Below are positions 13,615 through 22,117 of a DNA stretch of 53,872 nucleotides, in pieces. Every line of letters begins with the position of its first letter. The first letter of the stretch is position 1. Made by a program: the position numbers and the translations under genes. The notes beneath the pieces are model-generated. The model saw only the letters and a program-made list of their open reading frames with translations. It had not been told where the DNA came from and ran no database searches. The stretch covers positions 1 to 53,872 of the forward strand of contig CAINMH010000012.1 of assembly GCA_903850745.1 (NCBI GenBank), given 5' to 3'. Source of the stretch: an uncultured bacterium (GTDB lineage Bacteria; Actinomycetota; Actinomycetes; S36-B12).

Positions 13615-16380
13615 CTAAGAGCGGTAAACGCGCAAGTCGTGAGTCAGGGCCTTGACTAGGCCTGGCGGAATTGCAACGCGCTCCGCGATTTGGTCTGTGC
13701 CAGATTCGGAGAGATCCTCTTGCTCACCCATCACAATATTGAACCAACGAGCCCGATCAGTGACGACCTTGTATGTCTTCTCATCCTGAAGTCCAGTCGT
13801 GTATGGCTGGTATATCTCGATGGGTGATCCAATGATCTCGGATCGGCTTCCAATGCGGTCCACCCGACCGTTTCTCTGCTCAAGGGAGCTCGGGTTCCAA
13901 TCGAGATCATGATGAATTACCGTTCGGCACTCCCAATGCAGATCAACGCCCTCACTTAACACCGGACTCGCAATGAGAACCTCGGGGAAGAATGGCATAT
14001 TGAATGCAGTGACAAGCACTTCGCGCGTCTCCTGCTTTACGCCACCATTGGCAAGCCGCACATTGGGGAGAACCATGGTCTTATGTGTGTCGCCTTCGGC
14101 GGAGAGCAAAGTGGTCATCGTGCGACCGGTTTTGTATTCGTCAAGCGATTTGAGAACCTGAGCGCGACGCTGGTCGGGGAGCTTCGCGAGACGTTCTAGG
14201 AATCGCTCAAGGCGGTCTCGCAAGGGCTCGCTCCCGCCATCGTCACCTCGGAGTGCGGCGAGAAGTGCATCGCCATCTTGCCCGTGCGGCAATACGTAGC
14301 GCACGATAAAGGACTCTGTCCGAAGGAAACCGCGGACTACGTCCCCAAACAACTCCGACTCCTCAGGAGTGAAATTCATGGGGCGGCACATATCCAGCAA
14401 GAGAGCATCAATCTCTCTTCGCGTACGAGAGTCAGAGTCAAGAGAGTTAATCGCGATGCGCTTGAGTCTTTCCGAAATCGCTACTGAATCACTCGGGTCG
14501 ATATTGAGCAATCGGGCGGCGTCGTCGAAGATCCGGCGCTCAATGGCCGCTGACACCTCTCGCCGGAGAGCTTTCCCAGTTTCGCGATAGAAGCAGAAGA
14601 TGAGGACCTTCTCTCCAGCAGCCCAGGCCCTGACGGTTCGATCGACAGTTGCTGCGACTTTGGGGTGCACTGGGGTGCCGGGTTCGCGATCGCGAGGAAG
14701 CGCCTTTTCAATCCGGTCCAGGTACCACGCGAGATCGGGGTCATGTTCTAGCTGCCCGGGAGAGTCGTCACCGTCCACGTCGAGGCGACCCTCTCGCGTG
14801 AATCGGTACGCCTCAAACGAGGAGGCAAGGCCCTCAGCAAAATGGGCGCGCGCCGATGAGCCTCTCCTATTGTTCTCGGCCACGATAGTTCGGGCTCGAG
14901 CTGCAATGAGGAATGGAAAGAGTGCATCAGACGGGATATTCAGCCCGACTTCGGGATTTCCTTGATCGCGGATTGCTTCCCCCGGGAGTACAACTCTTCG
15001 AGTCGATCGATCGTCACGAACGTGGCGTATGATCCACGGCGCAAGGAGTTTCTGTGTCTTCGCGCAATCGCGCACCAGTCTTGAGACATCAGCTCGCGCT
15101 TCACTCACCCGGCCATTTGTCGTCGTGAGAACTCCCATTTTCTCATCCCACCACGAATCAGGTACCTCCCCCAGATCTGAAGGAGTGAGCCGTCCCCAAG
15201 CACGTTCGAAGAGCTTGGCAGATTCCTGATATCGGTCCAATGCTGAGGCTAGAGACGTGAGAGTCCCGTTGAACTCTGTAGCAGCTGCAGCGTTGGGCCA
15301 GTTGATTCCGTTAAAGCGTTCTAGCACGCTGATGAGTTCTTGATGACCTAGCTGAAATGGAGTGGCCGTCAGGAACAGCATTCGATCAAATTTGCCCGCG
15401 AGGGCCCCACCTGAGTGCAGAGCCTCGGCGTCACCCACACCCTCTGGGGTGGTGAAGAGCCGAGCAACTCGGGTGTGGTGGCGAACGTGATGCGCTTCAT
15501 CCAGGATCAAAAGTGGAGAGTGAATTGAGGCATGGCCGATGGCGCCATTCCATACATCTTGAATCGCAGCAATCAATTCAGGTTTGATTCTCTTGAGTCG
15601 CCTATCAATGTTTGGGCTTTGGTTCAGCGGTAGAGATCTCAGTACCTCCCGGAGAGGCGCGAGAGACACACCGCTGTCTTTGATCATGCTCGGGAGGCGA
15701 AGGAAAACCGGATCATCGTCCAGTTGTGGACCCTTTTTCCGAGAGTTCCAAAGGTCCTTCCATTCCGAGATTGGTGTTTCCAGTAAGAGCAGGGTCGTGT
15801 CCTCGTCGAAGTTGTTTCGTAGGAGAGAAGAAGCCCAGCGGGCAAAAGCACTCTTTTGCCGCGAAAGTTGAGTCCGGTGAAATGCCGCCTTAATGATGGC
15901 GAGTCGAGTGAACGGATCATCGACCTGACGCGTTAGTGCCCCGTGGGCGACAAACGCGATGTCAGTCCGTGAATCATCAAAGAGACGAAGAAAGTCAGCG
16001 GGCTTCTCCACAGTGTGATCAGTCGCGACCAGTCCGTGTCCCTTTGGTAAGCAATTTTGCTCGAAGGTGACCCACTCCAGCGGCCACTTAGTCTTCAAAG
16101 CAGGAGGGACCATTACGACTACCGGACTTTTGCGACCGGTCGAAAGCGCGACCGACGCTGCTACAGCAAGTGCGACGAAAGTCTTCCCGAGCCCGACCTC
16201 ATCAGCAAGTACTAATCCCGGCTGTTCCTGAAGACGCGTAATGATGGCCTGTGCCGTCTGTGTTTGGCGCGCAGCGTCCGCGGCACTGATCGCATCACTA
16301 CCACCAAGGGTGATCTCGGGCCGCCATGCGAAGCGGGCGGCTTGGTTACGAGGCATGGAGCGCCACGCTTTCCCGGACAT
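13615..16380 (-). CDS. SNF2/RapA-like DEAD/DEAH-box helicase (third gene of a three-gene operon)
   Basis: The 921-residue protein carries Walker A LADEVGLGKT near residue 60, VVVMVPPALKTKWPLEW (motif Ia region), LLILDEAHHVRHH near 293, FLTATPFQLG (motif III), and a C-terminal helicase lobe with SPVLSEGVDLHWE and SSLEQRNGRVDRIGS near 838. This is the SNF2/RapA class of double-stranded-DNA translocases also used in DISARM (DrmD-like) and related anti-phage systems. A long helical insertion lies between the lobes. There is no nuclease domain of its own; the neighbouring HKD protein could supply cleavage. The start at 16380 overlaps the preceding gene by 35 bases, and an alternative ATG at 16356 would shorten that to 11. 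It is the last gene of the operon. Confidence 0.88.
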   Translation of the reverse strand: MSGKAWRSMPRNQAARFAWRPEITLGGSDAISAADAARQTQTAQAIITRLQEQPGLVLADEVGLGKTFVALAVAASVALSTGRKSPVVVMVPPALKTKWPLEWVTFEQNCLPKGHGLVATDHTVEKPADFLRLFDDSRTDIAFVAHGALTRQVDDPFTRLAIIKAAFHRTQLSRQKSAFARWASSLLRNNFDEDTTLLLLETPISEWKDLWNSRKKGPQLDDDPVFLRLPSMIKDSGVSLAPLREVLRSLPLNQSPNIDRRLKRIKPELIAAIQDVWNGAIGHASIHSPLLILDEAHHVRHHTRVARLFTTPEGVGDAEALHSGGALAGKFDRMLFLTATPFQLGHQELISVLERFNGINWPNAAAATEFNGTLTSLASALDRYQESAKLFERAWGRLTPSDLGEVPDSWWDEKMGVLTTTNGRVSEARADVSRLVRDCAKTQKLLAPWIIRHVRDDRSTRRVVLPGEAIRDQGNPEVGLNIPSDALFPFLIAARARTIVAENNRRGSSARAHFAEGLASSFEAYRFTREGRLDVDGDDSPGQLEHDPDLAWYLDRIEKALPRDREPGTPVHPKVAATVDRTVRAWAAGEKVLIFCFYRETGKALRREVSAAIERRIFDDAARLLNIDPSDSVAISERLKRIAINSLDSDSRTRREIDALLLDMCRPMNFTPEESELFGDVVRGFLRTESFIVRYVLPHGQDGDALLAALRGDDGGSEPLRDRLERFLERLAKLPDQRRAQVLKSLDEYKTGRTMTTLLSAEGDTHKTMVLPNVRLANGGVKQETREVLVTAFNMPFFPEVLIASPVLSEGVDLHWECRTVIHHDLDWNPSSLEQRNGRVDRIGSRSEIIGSPIEIYQPYTTGLQDEKTYKVVTDRARWFNIVMGEQEDLSESGTDQIAERVAIPPGLVKALTHDLRVYRS

Positions 16381-18385
16381 ACTCGTGTAGCTCTGAGCCT
16401 GAAGGCAGCGGTGGGAGTCGGTCGTAGGCAGCCTGCCACCGGGATTGCATCACGCTCTTTGCGTTGGATACAGCCGTCGCATCGAGGCCTTGCACTGCGG
16501 TTGCCCACTCAACTCTGTGTAGCGTGATCTGAATTTCTGCCAGGAGGAAGTGCGCAAGCTCGAGAGGCAAATCCTCGGCCTCGAACTGGTTTACCCAGCC
16601 CTCAGCTAGGCGGGCAGGGGAGATAACTCCTGTTAGGCGCCATGACAGTGCGGCTCCAGTCGGGCAGGGGCGCGATAGCTGTCGACGAAGTGTGTCCAAG
16701 GCCCGCCCGTAGGTCGTCATTCGGCGTAGGAGCGCTCGCGAGTCGTCGTAGGCTCTCAGAGGATCTAGAAGCAAATTTGATGTGGAGGCGTGTTCGTTCG
16801 AGTCCCAGCTTTCGAGGAGGCGCTCGAAAGTGATCGAAGGATCGACTCCTCGCAACGACAGAGCTTGAATGATTAGGTCGATGGGAATTGCCCTCAGTCG
16901 ATCATCAAGTGGCAGGTCAGCAGGCTCAGCCACGTTAATGATCCAATCGGCATGCTGCTCATGCCCTTTCGGGTCTGTCCACTTCACGATCAGGCCGAGC
17001 GGAAGGGCTTCACCATTTGCGACTTGGTAGCGCACCACGTCTCCGGAAATTGAAGAGTCCGAACTCGCGACCATCAATTTGTTATCCGTGGTCTTAGCTT
17101 CCCACCATTGAGGTAATTCTTGGGGATCGACCTTCATGAGAAGCTCCCAGCGCTCACCACATCGTGAAAGAACAGCACTTAGGAAAGCTGCCGGCAGGAT
17201 TGCGCCAGACGGCTCATCCTCTTGCTCATCGTCGAGGGGCCCAAACCGAACAGCATCCATATCGATGTGCTCTGAGTCGGGTAGGACCTTTTGGAGCGCT
17301 TTGCCCAGTGCGCTCGATTGAGGAGCGCCGAAGATTACGTTGAGTTCGATATTCCCAGCGACAGGGTTTAGGCCAAGGCCAGCTGAGGTCATGTTCGAGG
17401 ATCCGATCATGAGCGAGATCCATTCATCGCTCTCGACAAGCAACGCCTTTGCATGCAGTCGTCGAAACTCGTTGCCTGGATAGTCAGAGATGCCGTCCAA
17501 CTCGATCGTTATGCCCTGACGACAGGCTCGTTTAGGAAGACCATCAGGCGCATTGGTGAGCTGCCCAGCGTCGGAAACTCTAATTGGCACTGCGAGGTAT
17601 GCACTCGCTTCACCTGTGGCAGCCAGCAAGCCAGTGAGAGCACGAACCGCATCGTTCTTGCCCGCATCTTCGCGGTCCCAGTACGGAGACATCGCCGTGA
17701 GTCGTCGGGCTTTCGGACCCACCCAAGAATCTCGAAGGACGTCTAAGGCTGACTGTCCCGGTCGGGACGGCGCAAGAGTCACTCGCGCATCTGTTCGTGC
17801 AGGAGGCGCCACTTCAAGAATCCGCTGTTCTAGAAGATCCACCGCGGCGAGGGCCCTAGATTTCGGGCCTGTAGCTGTGACATCGTCTGGGACCAGCAAG
17901 ACTATGCGCCTCAGCTCCTCTGCGTAGTCATCCCAGAATTTCCTCGGGACTTGTCCGTTGGATTCGAGTTCGAAGGCGACCGCGATCTCCTGCTGCCGCC
18001 GGTATCCCGCCGGTGTGAGATTTGCGGATCCGATGATGATGCGTATGGAGTTCTCCCACATGAGCATCGCAGTCTTGGCATGGAGTAGACCGCCCTTGTG
18101 GACGACTGGAAGTACGTCCCAACGAAGATTGCGAGCCTCAACGCCTGCGCTACGGTCAATGATCGCGGTCGCTGTCACTTGAGCAAGGCACTCCTCTAGC
18201 TCATTGAGTTGCACCAGTGAAGAAGTGGAACCTTCTCCTAAGGCGACGCGCATGCCGAGAAAGCGTGCGAGGCAATCGTCACGAAAAAAGTCTGTATCGA
18301 AGGTGAAAGAGGTGGCCACTACGGCCATGGGTTGACCGGCTCCCTCGGGTGCCAACCAGTGGTCAAGAAGTCTCTGTTCATCCAT
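16346..18385 (-). CDS. Phospholipase-D-like (HKD) nuclease, second gene of the three-gene operon
   Basis: The 679-residue protein contains two HKD half-sites. The first is LLHAKTAMLMWE...IIIGSANLTPAG near residues 98-123; the second is RRLHAKALLVESDEWISLMIGSSNMTSAG near 308-336. Each has H-x-K and the downstream GS-x-N, so a complete two-lobed PLD active site is expected within one chain. The remaining 300 residues are helical and unassigned. PLD-family proteins paired with helicases act as nucleases in DISARM (DrmC) and several restriction systems. It overlaps the upstream gene by 8 bases and the downstream helicase gene by 11-35 bases, so all three products are translationally coupled, which suggests a complex. 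No membrane segment is present, arguing against a lipid substrate. Confidence 0.85.
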   Translation of the reverse strand: MDEQRLLDHWLAPEGAGQPMAVVATSFTFDTDFFRDDCLARFLGMRVALGEGSTSSLVQLNELEECLAQVTATAIIDRSAGVEARNLRWDVLPVVHKGGLLHAKTAMLMWENSIRIIIGSANLTPAGYRRQQEIAVAFELESNGQVPRKFWDDYAEELRRIVLLVPDDVTATGPKSRALAAVDLLEQRILEVAPPARTDARVTLAPSRPGQSALDVLRDSWVGPKARRLTAMSPYWDREDAGKNDAVRALTGLLAATGEASAYLAVPIRVSDAGQLTNAPDGLPKRACRQGITIELDGISDYPGNEFRRLHAKALLVESDEWISLMIGSSNMTSAGLGLNPVAGNIELNVIFGAPQSSALGKALQKVLPDSEHIDMDAVRFGPLDDEQEDEPSGAILPAAFLSAVLSRCGERWELLMKVDPQELPQWWEAKTTDNKLMVASSDSSISGDVVRYQVANGEALPLGLIVKWTDPKGHEQHADWIINVAEPADLPLDDRLRAIPIDLIIQALSLRGVDPSITFERLLESWDSNEHASTSNLLLDPLRAYDDSRALLRRMTTYGRALDTLRRQLSRPCPTGAALSWRLTGVISPARLAEGWVNQFEAEDLPLELAHFLLAEIQITLHRVEWATAVQGLDATAVSNAKSVMQSRWQAAYDRLPPLPSGSELHEYVRESVALHAS

Positions 18386-19775
18386 GGGTATCTGCCAAGA
18401 AAGATGTCATAGCGATGAACCGGTAGGGGTGCACAAAGGATTCGCGCCTTTCGGGTTCATCGTCGACCCTAAACATGTGTCGCACAGCCCACGTGCCGCC
18501 CACCTCGTCAAACCAGGAGCGCTTGCCGCTCGGAGCTTTGTTTCTCTGCACCAACCCGTGGCGAAATATCACCGTGCTAATCAGATTTTCGGGGCTAAGC
18601 GTTTCGTCGCCGAAGGCGCTGAATTCCCTCTCAAACGCCTGACCCAAACTCGGATCCGATCCCACTTCGGCAAGCCTCTCTAGTGCCAGGCGGGCTGACG
18701 CGTACTTTCCACGAATTTCCACAGCCGTCTGTCTTAGGGCTTCACTTTCGTTGATAGCTGAGAGACTCGGCGTGCTGCTTGGCGATGTGGTGCTCATCCA
18801 CCGGTAAGTGTCAAAAGCCCAGAGCAGGTCGCCCGCAAAGTCTTCAAATTTCTGCACCGCCGCCATACGGGCCGCGAGATTGACCGATGCATGTCGCATG
18901 ACCGTCTCAACCGCATCGAATTCGTAGTTGTCGGATTCGAAAGGATGATCTCGAAGGATCCCGAGTGTCTCCACGAAGGCGTTCGCATCTGACTCGTTTC
19001 GACTGAGTGCTGGGGGAGTGCTGAGTGCCTTCCGAAGTGAAACCCGCTCCTGCCGACTCATTCCAGCTGGTCTTGTGAGTGCGACAAGGTGCGGCAGAAA
19101 ATTGGTTTTGCGCTGTGCAAAGGTGTTTTGTCCTGCAACAAAGGCTTTGCGAGTCTCCTCGGCGAGCCAATTGAGAAATTCGCCACCCGGAGTGCCAGCA
19201 CGTCCGCTGAGAAGACCGTCAAGTTTGTGGTCGCGTTCAAGGGCCTCTATCAAGTCGCGGCCAGCTGGCAAAAGTCCGCCTTCACGATCCACCAATCCAA
19301 GCGCAACAGCGAAGGGCCGATAGACGCCATGAAATCCGAAGACCCGTGGGCCCTTCAGGTACCCGCCTGCGTTCAGCCGTTGCCCTACAGCGAGAGCGGC
19401 ATGCGCTTTTGCGATTCCAGGGATTCCAATCTCAGCAGACGCCGACTTATCGAGAGCTAGCGCTTCAACTGCCATTCGCTCGAAGGCAAGATCTGGGCTG
19501 TCCCCCCGTGCCCCCGCTTGAACTCCCTCGAGCCGAGGAGCCACCAATGCGCCGAGGCACATCGCACTGACAAATCGAATTCGTCGCATGCGAGCCGTCA
19601 TCGGGTCGGCATAAGTGTTGGCGAGCCGGTCAGCGATTGGGGCCATGCCGAGTGGATCTAGGACACCCTCATCTGAGAGTGGCGGATCGAAGGCAGACAT
19701 TGCCGGTAAAACTGCGAGGCCTTTTCGCACTTTGTCCCCCCACCCCGCTCTCAAGTGCATTATTGCCACGGTCAA
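18378..19775 (-). CDS. Unknown protein, first gene of the PLD-helicase operon
   Basis: The 465-residue frame opens at a TTG (19775), with a GTG at 19769 and an ATG at 19760 as alternatives; none has a strong ribosome binding site. The N-terminal part reads GVLDPLGMAPIADRLANTYADPMTARMRRIRFVSAM. 'LDPLG...iadrL...T.r.RrirF' is a pattern I associate with poorly described proteins encoded beside PLD/helicase genes. The rest is mostly helical (KFEDFAGDLLWAFDTYRWM, SARLALERLAEVGSD), with no nuclease, helicase or methylase motif. The C-terminal FVHPYRFIAM and the 8-base overlap with the PLD gene show that it belongs to the same unit. It may be the recognition or regulatory subunit; that is inference from position. 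Confidence 0.75.
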   Translation of the reverse strand: MTVAIMHLRAGWGDKVRKGLAVLPAMSAFDPPLSDEGVLDPLGMAPIADRLANTYADPMTARMRRIRFVSAMCLGALVAPRLEGVQAGARGDSPDLAFERMAVEALALDKSASAEIGIPGIAKAHAALAVGQRLNAGGYLKGPRVFGFHGVYRPFAVALGLVDREGGLLPAGRDLIEALERDHKLDGLLSGRAGTPGGEFLNWLAEETRKAFVAGQNTFAQRKTNFLPHLVALTRPAGMSRQERVSLRKALSTPPALSRNESDANAFVETLGILRDHPFESDNYEFDAVETVMRHASVNLAARMAAVQKFEDFAGDLLWAFDTYRWMSTTSPSSTPSLSAINESEALRQTAVEIRGKYASARLALERLAEVGSDPSLGQAFEREFSAFGDETLSPENLISTVIFRHGLVQRNKAPSGKRSWFDEVGGTWAVRHMFRVDDEPERRESFVHPYRFIAMTSFLADTHG

Positions 19776-19850
19776 CGCCCATGGCGTCTACCGAATAGGC
19801 ATTCTATTGCTCGAGTAGCAAGGCTTGGAGTCTCTTGTTGTTGAGTGTCG

Positions 19851-19877
19851 AAAAGCCCCTGCTGTATGGGGGTTTTT
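19851..19877 (-). terminator. Rho-independent terminator between the lipoprotein gene and the PLD-helicase operon
   Basis: On the plus strand AAAAGCCCC ... GGGGTTTTT forms a 9-bp stem (one G-T wobble) around a 9-base loop. On the minus strand this reads CCCC-loop-GGGG followed by CTTTT, a classic terminator for the lipoprotein gene at 20020. It also separates that gene from the operon that starts at 19775. Confidence 0.6.
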
Positions 19878-20019
19878 GTCGAGCGGTATAGGCGGTTCGA
19901 GAGTCGCAGACGGTCTGCTGACGGTTTGCCCCCCATAAACCTCTTGTCGCGAAGAGTGGTGCCAGGCCACTTACGCAGGCGGGACACAATTATCAAGGCA
20001 GTAGCCCAGTGCCTGGGCC

Positions 20020-20880
20020 CTAGCGGCACGACAAAGCGGTCAACGCGGCTTGAGACATTTGGATGTCTGCAAAGTAGCGAGTCAAGATGCGATCTGCCCT
20101 TGATTCACCCACAACGACCGGGGGGATGTAGGTCAAATCGAGACTCTTGGCACATGGACGCGGAGACGAAGGCGGTCGCGGAATACAGCCCTCGCCTTTC
20201 ATAAACCGCGCGTTCTTGAATATGTTGTCGAAGAGTGGCTGCAATTGTTCGAGGTATACCCCGTAACCGTCAGATCTAAGCAACTTGCTTGTTTGTGAAT
20301 AGATCCAGGCAATCCCGGCGATCTCCGCGCTGCACATGACCGGGTCCACCCCGCCGCACAAAGGCACAAAGTCCGCCGACCCGGCGAGGACCGACTCCCA
20401 ATCAGCACCTACCTGCGTCACGCGAGCGTCTAGTGGGTTGAATGGTTCCCACTCCCTGAGGTAGTCAGTGATGAACTCCTGGCTGCTGTCAAGGACATGC
20501 ACGTGTGGACACAGCTGCTGCAATTTTGGTGACTCCAGCTTCGCAAACTGCGTGGCGAATGCGAGTTCAGTGACGTGGTCTGTGACCATAGCTGCCAGGT
20601 AGTTGTCGACAGCCCCGGCGAACTCGCCTGTGTTTCGGGCGGTGATCATGCTCAGATTGCCGACAAGACGCGGACCCGCCTCGTTGATCGCAATATCGAG
20701 ACGTCCGAAGGAAAGAGCGGTCGCCGTGGGCGAAGAAGTCGCCTGTGACGATGATGAACTTTTGGGTGGCTTGCCCTTCGGAGAAGAGCTAACGGTGCCT
20801 TGACCAGATGAGCAGGCTGCGAGCGCGGCCACAGCCACAAGGATTGGTGCCCAAGCAAATCGTCGAAATCCTGGCAACAT
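20020..20880 (-). CDS. Secreted lipoprotein of unknown function
   Basis: The ATG at 20880, preceded by CAGGGGGTTGAA, is preferred over the track start at 20913, giving 286 residues. The signal sequence ends in the lipobox LAAC, followed by a low-complexity linker (SSSPKGKPPKSSSSSQATSSPTATA) that would span the cell wall. The folded part has several cysteines (QLCPHVHV, PLCGGVDPVMCSAEI, GCIPRPP, RPCAKS, ALSCR), probably disulfide-bonded outside the cell. No enzymatic motif is recognised. The gene is followed by a rho-independent terminator, so it is a single-gene unit. It lies beside another envelope protein gene (20976). Confidence 0.75.
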   Translation of the reverse strand: MLPGFRRFAWAPILVAVAALAACSSGQGTVSSSPKGKPPKSSSSSQATSSPTATALSFGRLDIAINEAGPRLVGNLSMITARNTGEFAGAVDNYLAAMVTDHVTELAFATQFAKLESPKLQQLCPHVHVLDSSQEFITDYLREWEPFNPLDARVTQVGADWESVLAGSADFVPLCGGVDPVMCSAEIAGIAWIYSQTSKLLRSDGYGVYLEQLQPLFDNIFKNARFMKGEGCIPRPPSSPRPCAKSLDLTYIPPVVVGESRADRILTRYFADIQMSQAALTALSCR

Positions 20881-20975
20881 TTCAACCCCCTGCACTGTTA
20901 GATGCTGAAGCACGGTTTCGCAACGCCTAAAAGTATATCGCTGCTTGCGCCTATTTCATCGTGTTGAGCGATCTT

Positions 20976-21716
20976 CTAGAGATGATCGGGCACGGCAAGA
21001 TGCCAGAATCCTGAGTCCCTTTCATCCTGCGGGTAGATCCGACGCAGCTCATCAATCATCCCGAACATGTCCCAGCATTTTGAGTCGAAGCAGAGTTCCG
21101 GCACGGCCGCAAAGATGGTTCTCCATGCCATGCTTCTGCCTTGACGTGTGCCTGCGTCAATGTACGACTGGGCCCCGGGTTCCCCCCAGAAATCGAAGTC
21201 AATGCGCCATGTGGGAAATCCCTGGGGAAATGTTTGGGGGTTGAGTCCTTTGCACCATTCATTCTTGTATGCGACGCCGTGGTAGTACAACGTCTCTGTA
21301 GGGCTAGAGGTAAAGATCGCCTCGCAGATCTCGCCCCACCCTGCAGAAAATGCGATCTGAGCCTGAGCGCGGGCATCGTCGATCCTTCTGTCGTGAATTT
21401 GCGGGAGTACGACGAATATGGCTGCCAAAAGAGCAGTGACTCCAGCGAAAGATCCAATCTTTTTCCACTTGCGCTCTTTTGTCTCGCGACGGGCGTACTC
21501 CCGGGACTGGATCAGCCGAGGAGCCGCAGCGATCTGTTGCCATGTCGCCTCGGGCTGATCCCGAATGAAATCTTTGCGGATGCTCTCCTCTTGTTCCTCC
21601 ATGGTCCGCGAGTGCGCTTGATCCGCGTATGCCCAGATCGACCACAACATGATCCAAACGAGCACAGACAGGGCTATCGCTAGCAGCGGAATCCACGCCC
21701 CCGTCATGTTCCCCAT
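20976..21716 (-). CDS. Membrane protein with two transmembrane helices
   Basis: The 246-residue protein has a first hydrophobic segment at residues 7-29 (WIPLLAIALSVLVWIMLWSIW), then a charged loop of about 60 residues (MEEQEESIRKDFIRD ... RRETKERKWKK). The second segment lies at about 88-105 (IGSFAGVTALLAAIFVVL). The last 140 residues contain paired cysteines (GEICEA, EWCKG, ELCFDSKCWD) and many aromatics. With the charged loop inside, both ends face out, so the C-terminal domain would be extracellular and disulfide-bonded. No family is recognised. The start could be the ATG at 21716 or the one at 21707, which has GGGGAA close before it. Confidence 0.65.
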   Translation of the reverse strand: MGNMTGAWIPLLAIALSVLVWIMLWSIWAYADQAHSRTMEEQEESIRKDFIRDQPEATWQQIAAAPRLIQSREYARRETKERKWKKIGSFAGVTALLAAIFVVLPQIHDRRIDDARAQAQIAFSAGWGEICEAIFTSSPTETLYYHGVAYKNEWCKGLNPQTFPQGFPTWRIDFDFWGEPGAQSYIDAGTRQGRSMAWRTIFAAVPELCFDSKCWDMFGMIDELRRIYPQDERDSGFWHLAVPDHL

Positions 21717-21928
21717 TCTAGACGTCAGTAGGTGGTCGTAACTCGCAATTTCGGACGTCCCCGATCGCGCGCGGTATCAGCCGACTCGAGTCCTGTCTGG
21801 CCAAACCCTGTGTGGACAAGCCCACTCGAGATTTTCGAAGTTGCCGGACTTGACCGGAACAGATCGTGTTCGCACGGGCAGCCTTGGTCTCAGGTGGCGG
21901 CGAACGCCCGCCGCAGAATGGCACCATC

Positions 21929-22117
21929 GTGAATCAGCATCTCTACACAGTCCCAGAGGTCATGGACTCTCTGCGCCTAGGCCGTGCGAGGGTCTATGAC
22001 CTCATCCGTTCAGGTCAGCTCTCCTCCGTGCGCATCGGTTCTTCACGTCGCATACCGGCGACGGCTCTGGACGAGTTTTGGCGACACTTTTGGAGGCATC
22101 CCGTGTCTAGCCCATAG
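21929..22117 (+). CDS. Excisionase-like helix-turn-helix protein (HTH_17/MerR-like)
   Basis: The track starts at 21866, but the conserved domain begins right after the GTG at 21929, giving 62 residues. YTVPEVMDSLRLGRARVYDLIRSGQLSSVRIGSSRRIPATALDEF is the textbook winged-helix pattern of excisionase/HTH_17 proteins: 'eva..L.vsr.tvY.li..G.l...riG...ri....l..f'. Such proteins assist site-specific excision or act as small regulators of integrated elements. Here no integrase or relaxase gene follows, only a gene-free stretch full of hairpins, so it may be the relic of an element. Start choice is uncertain because the ribosome binding site is weak. Confidence 0.75.
   Translation: MNQHLYTVPEVMDSLRLGRARVYDLIRSGQLSSVRIGSSRRIPATALDEFWRHFWRHPVSSP

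Noticed and set aside
13615-19775. Calling the three-gene unit a DISARM system
   Set aside because: The PLD and SNF2 proteins fit DrmC/DrmD in class, but DrmA, DrmB (DUF1998) and a methyltransferase are not present nearby, so the name would be wrong on current evidence.
19880-19970. Possible tRNA around GGCGGTTCGAGAGTCGC
   Set aside because: The T-loop-like GTTCGAGA is not followed by a proper acceptor stem or CCA context, and no anticodon arm can be folded at the right distance.
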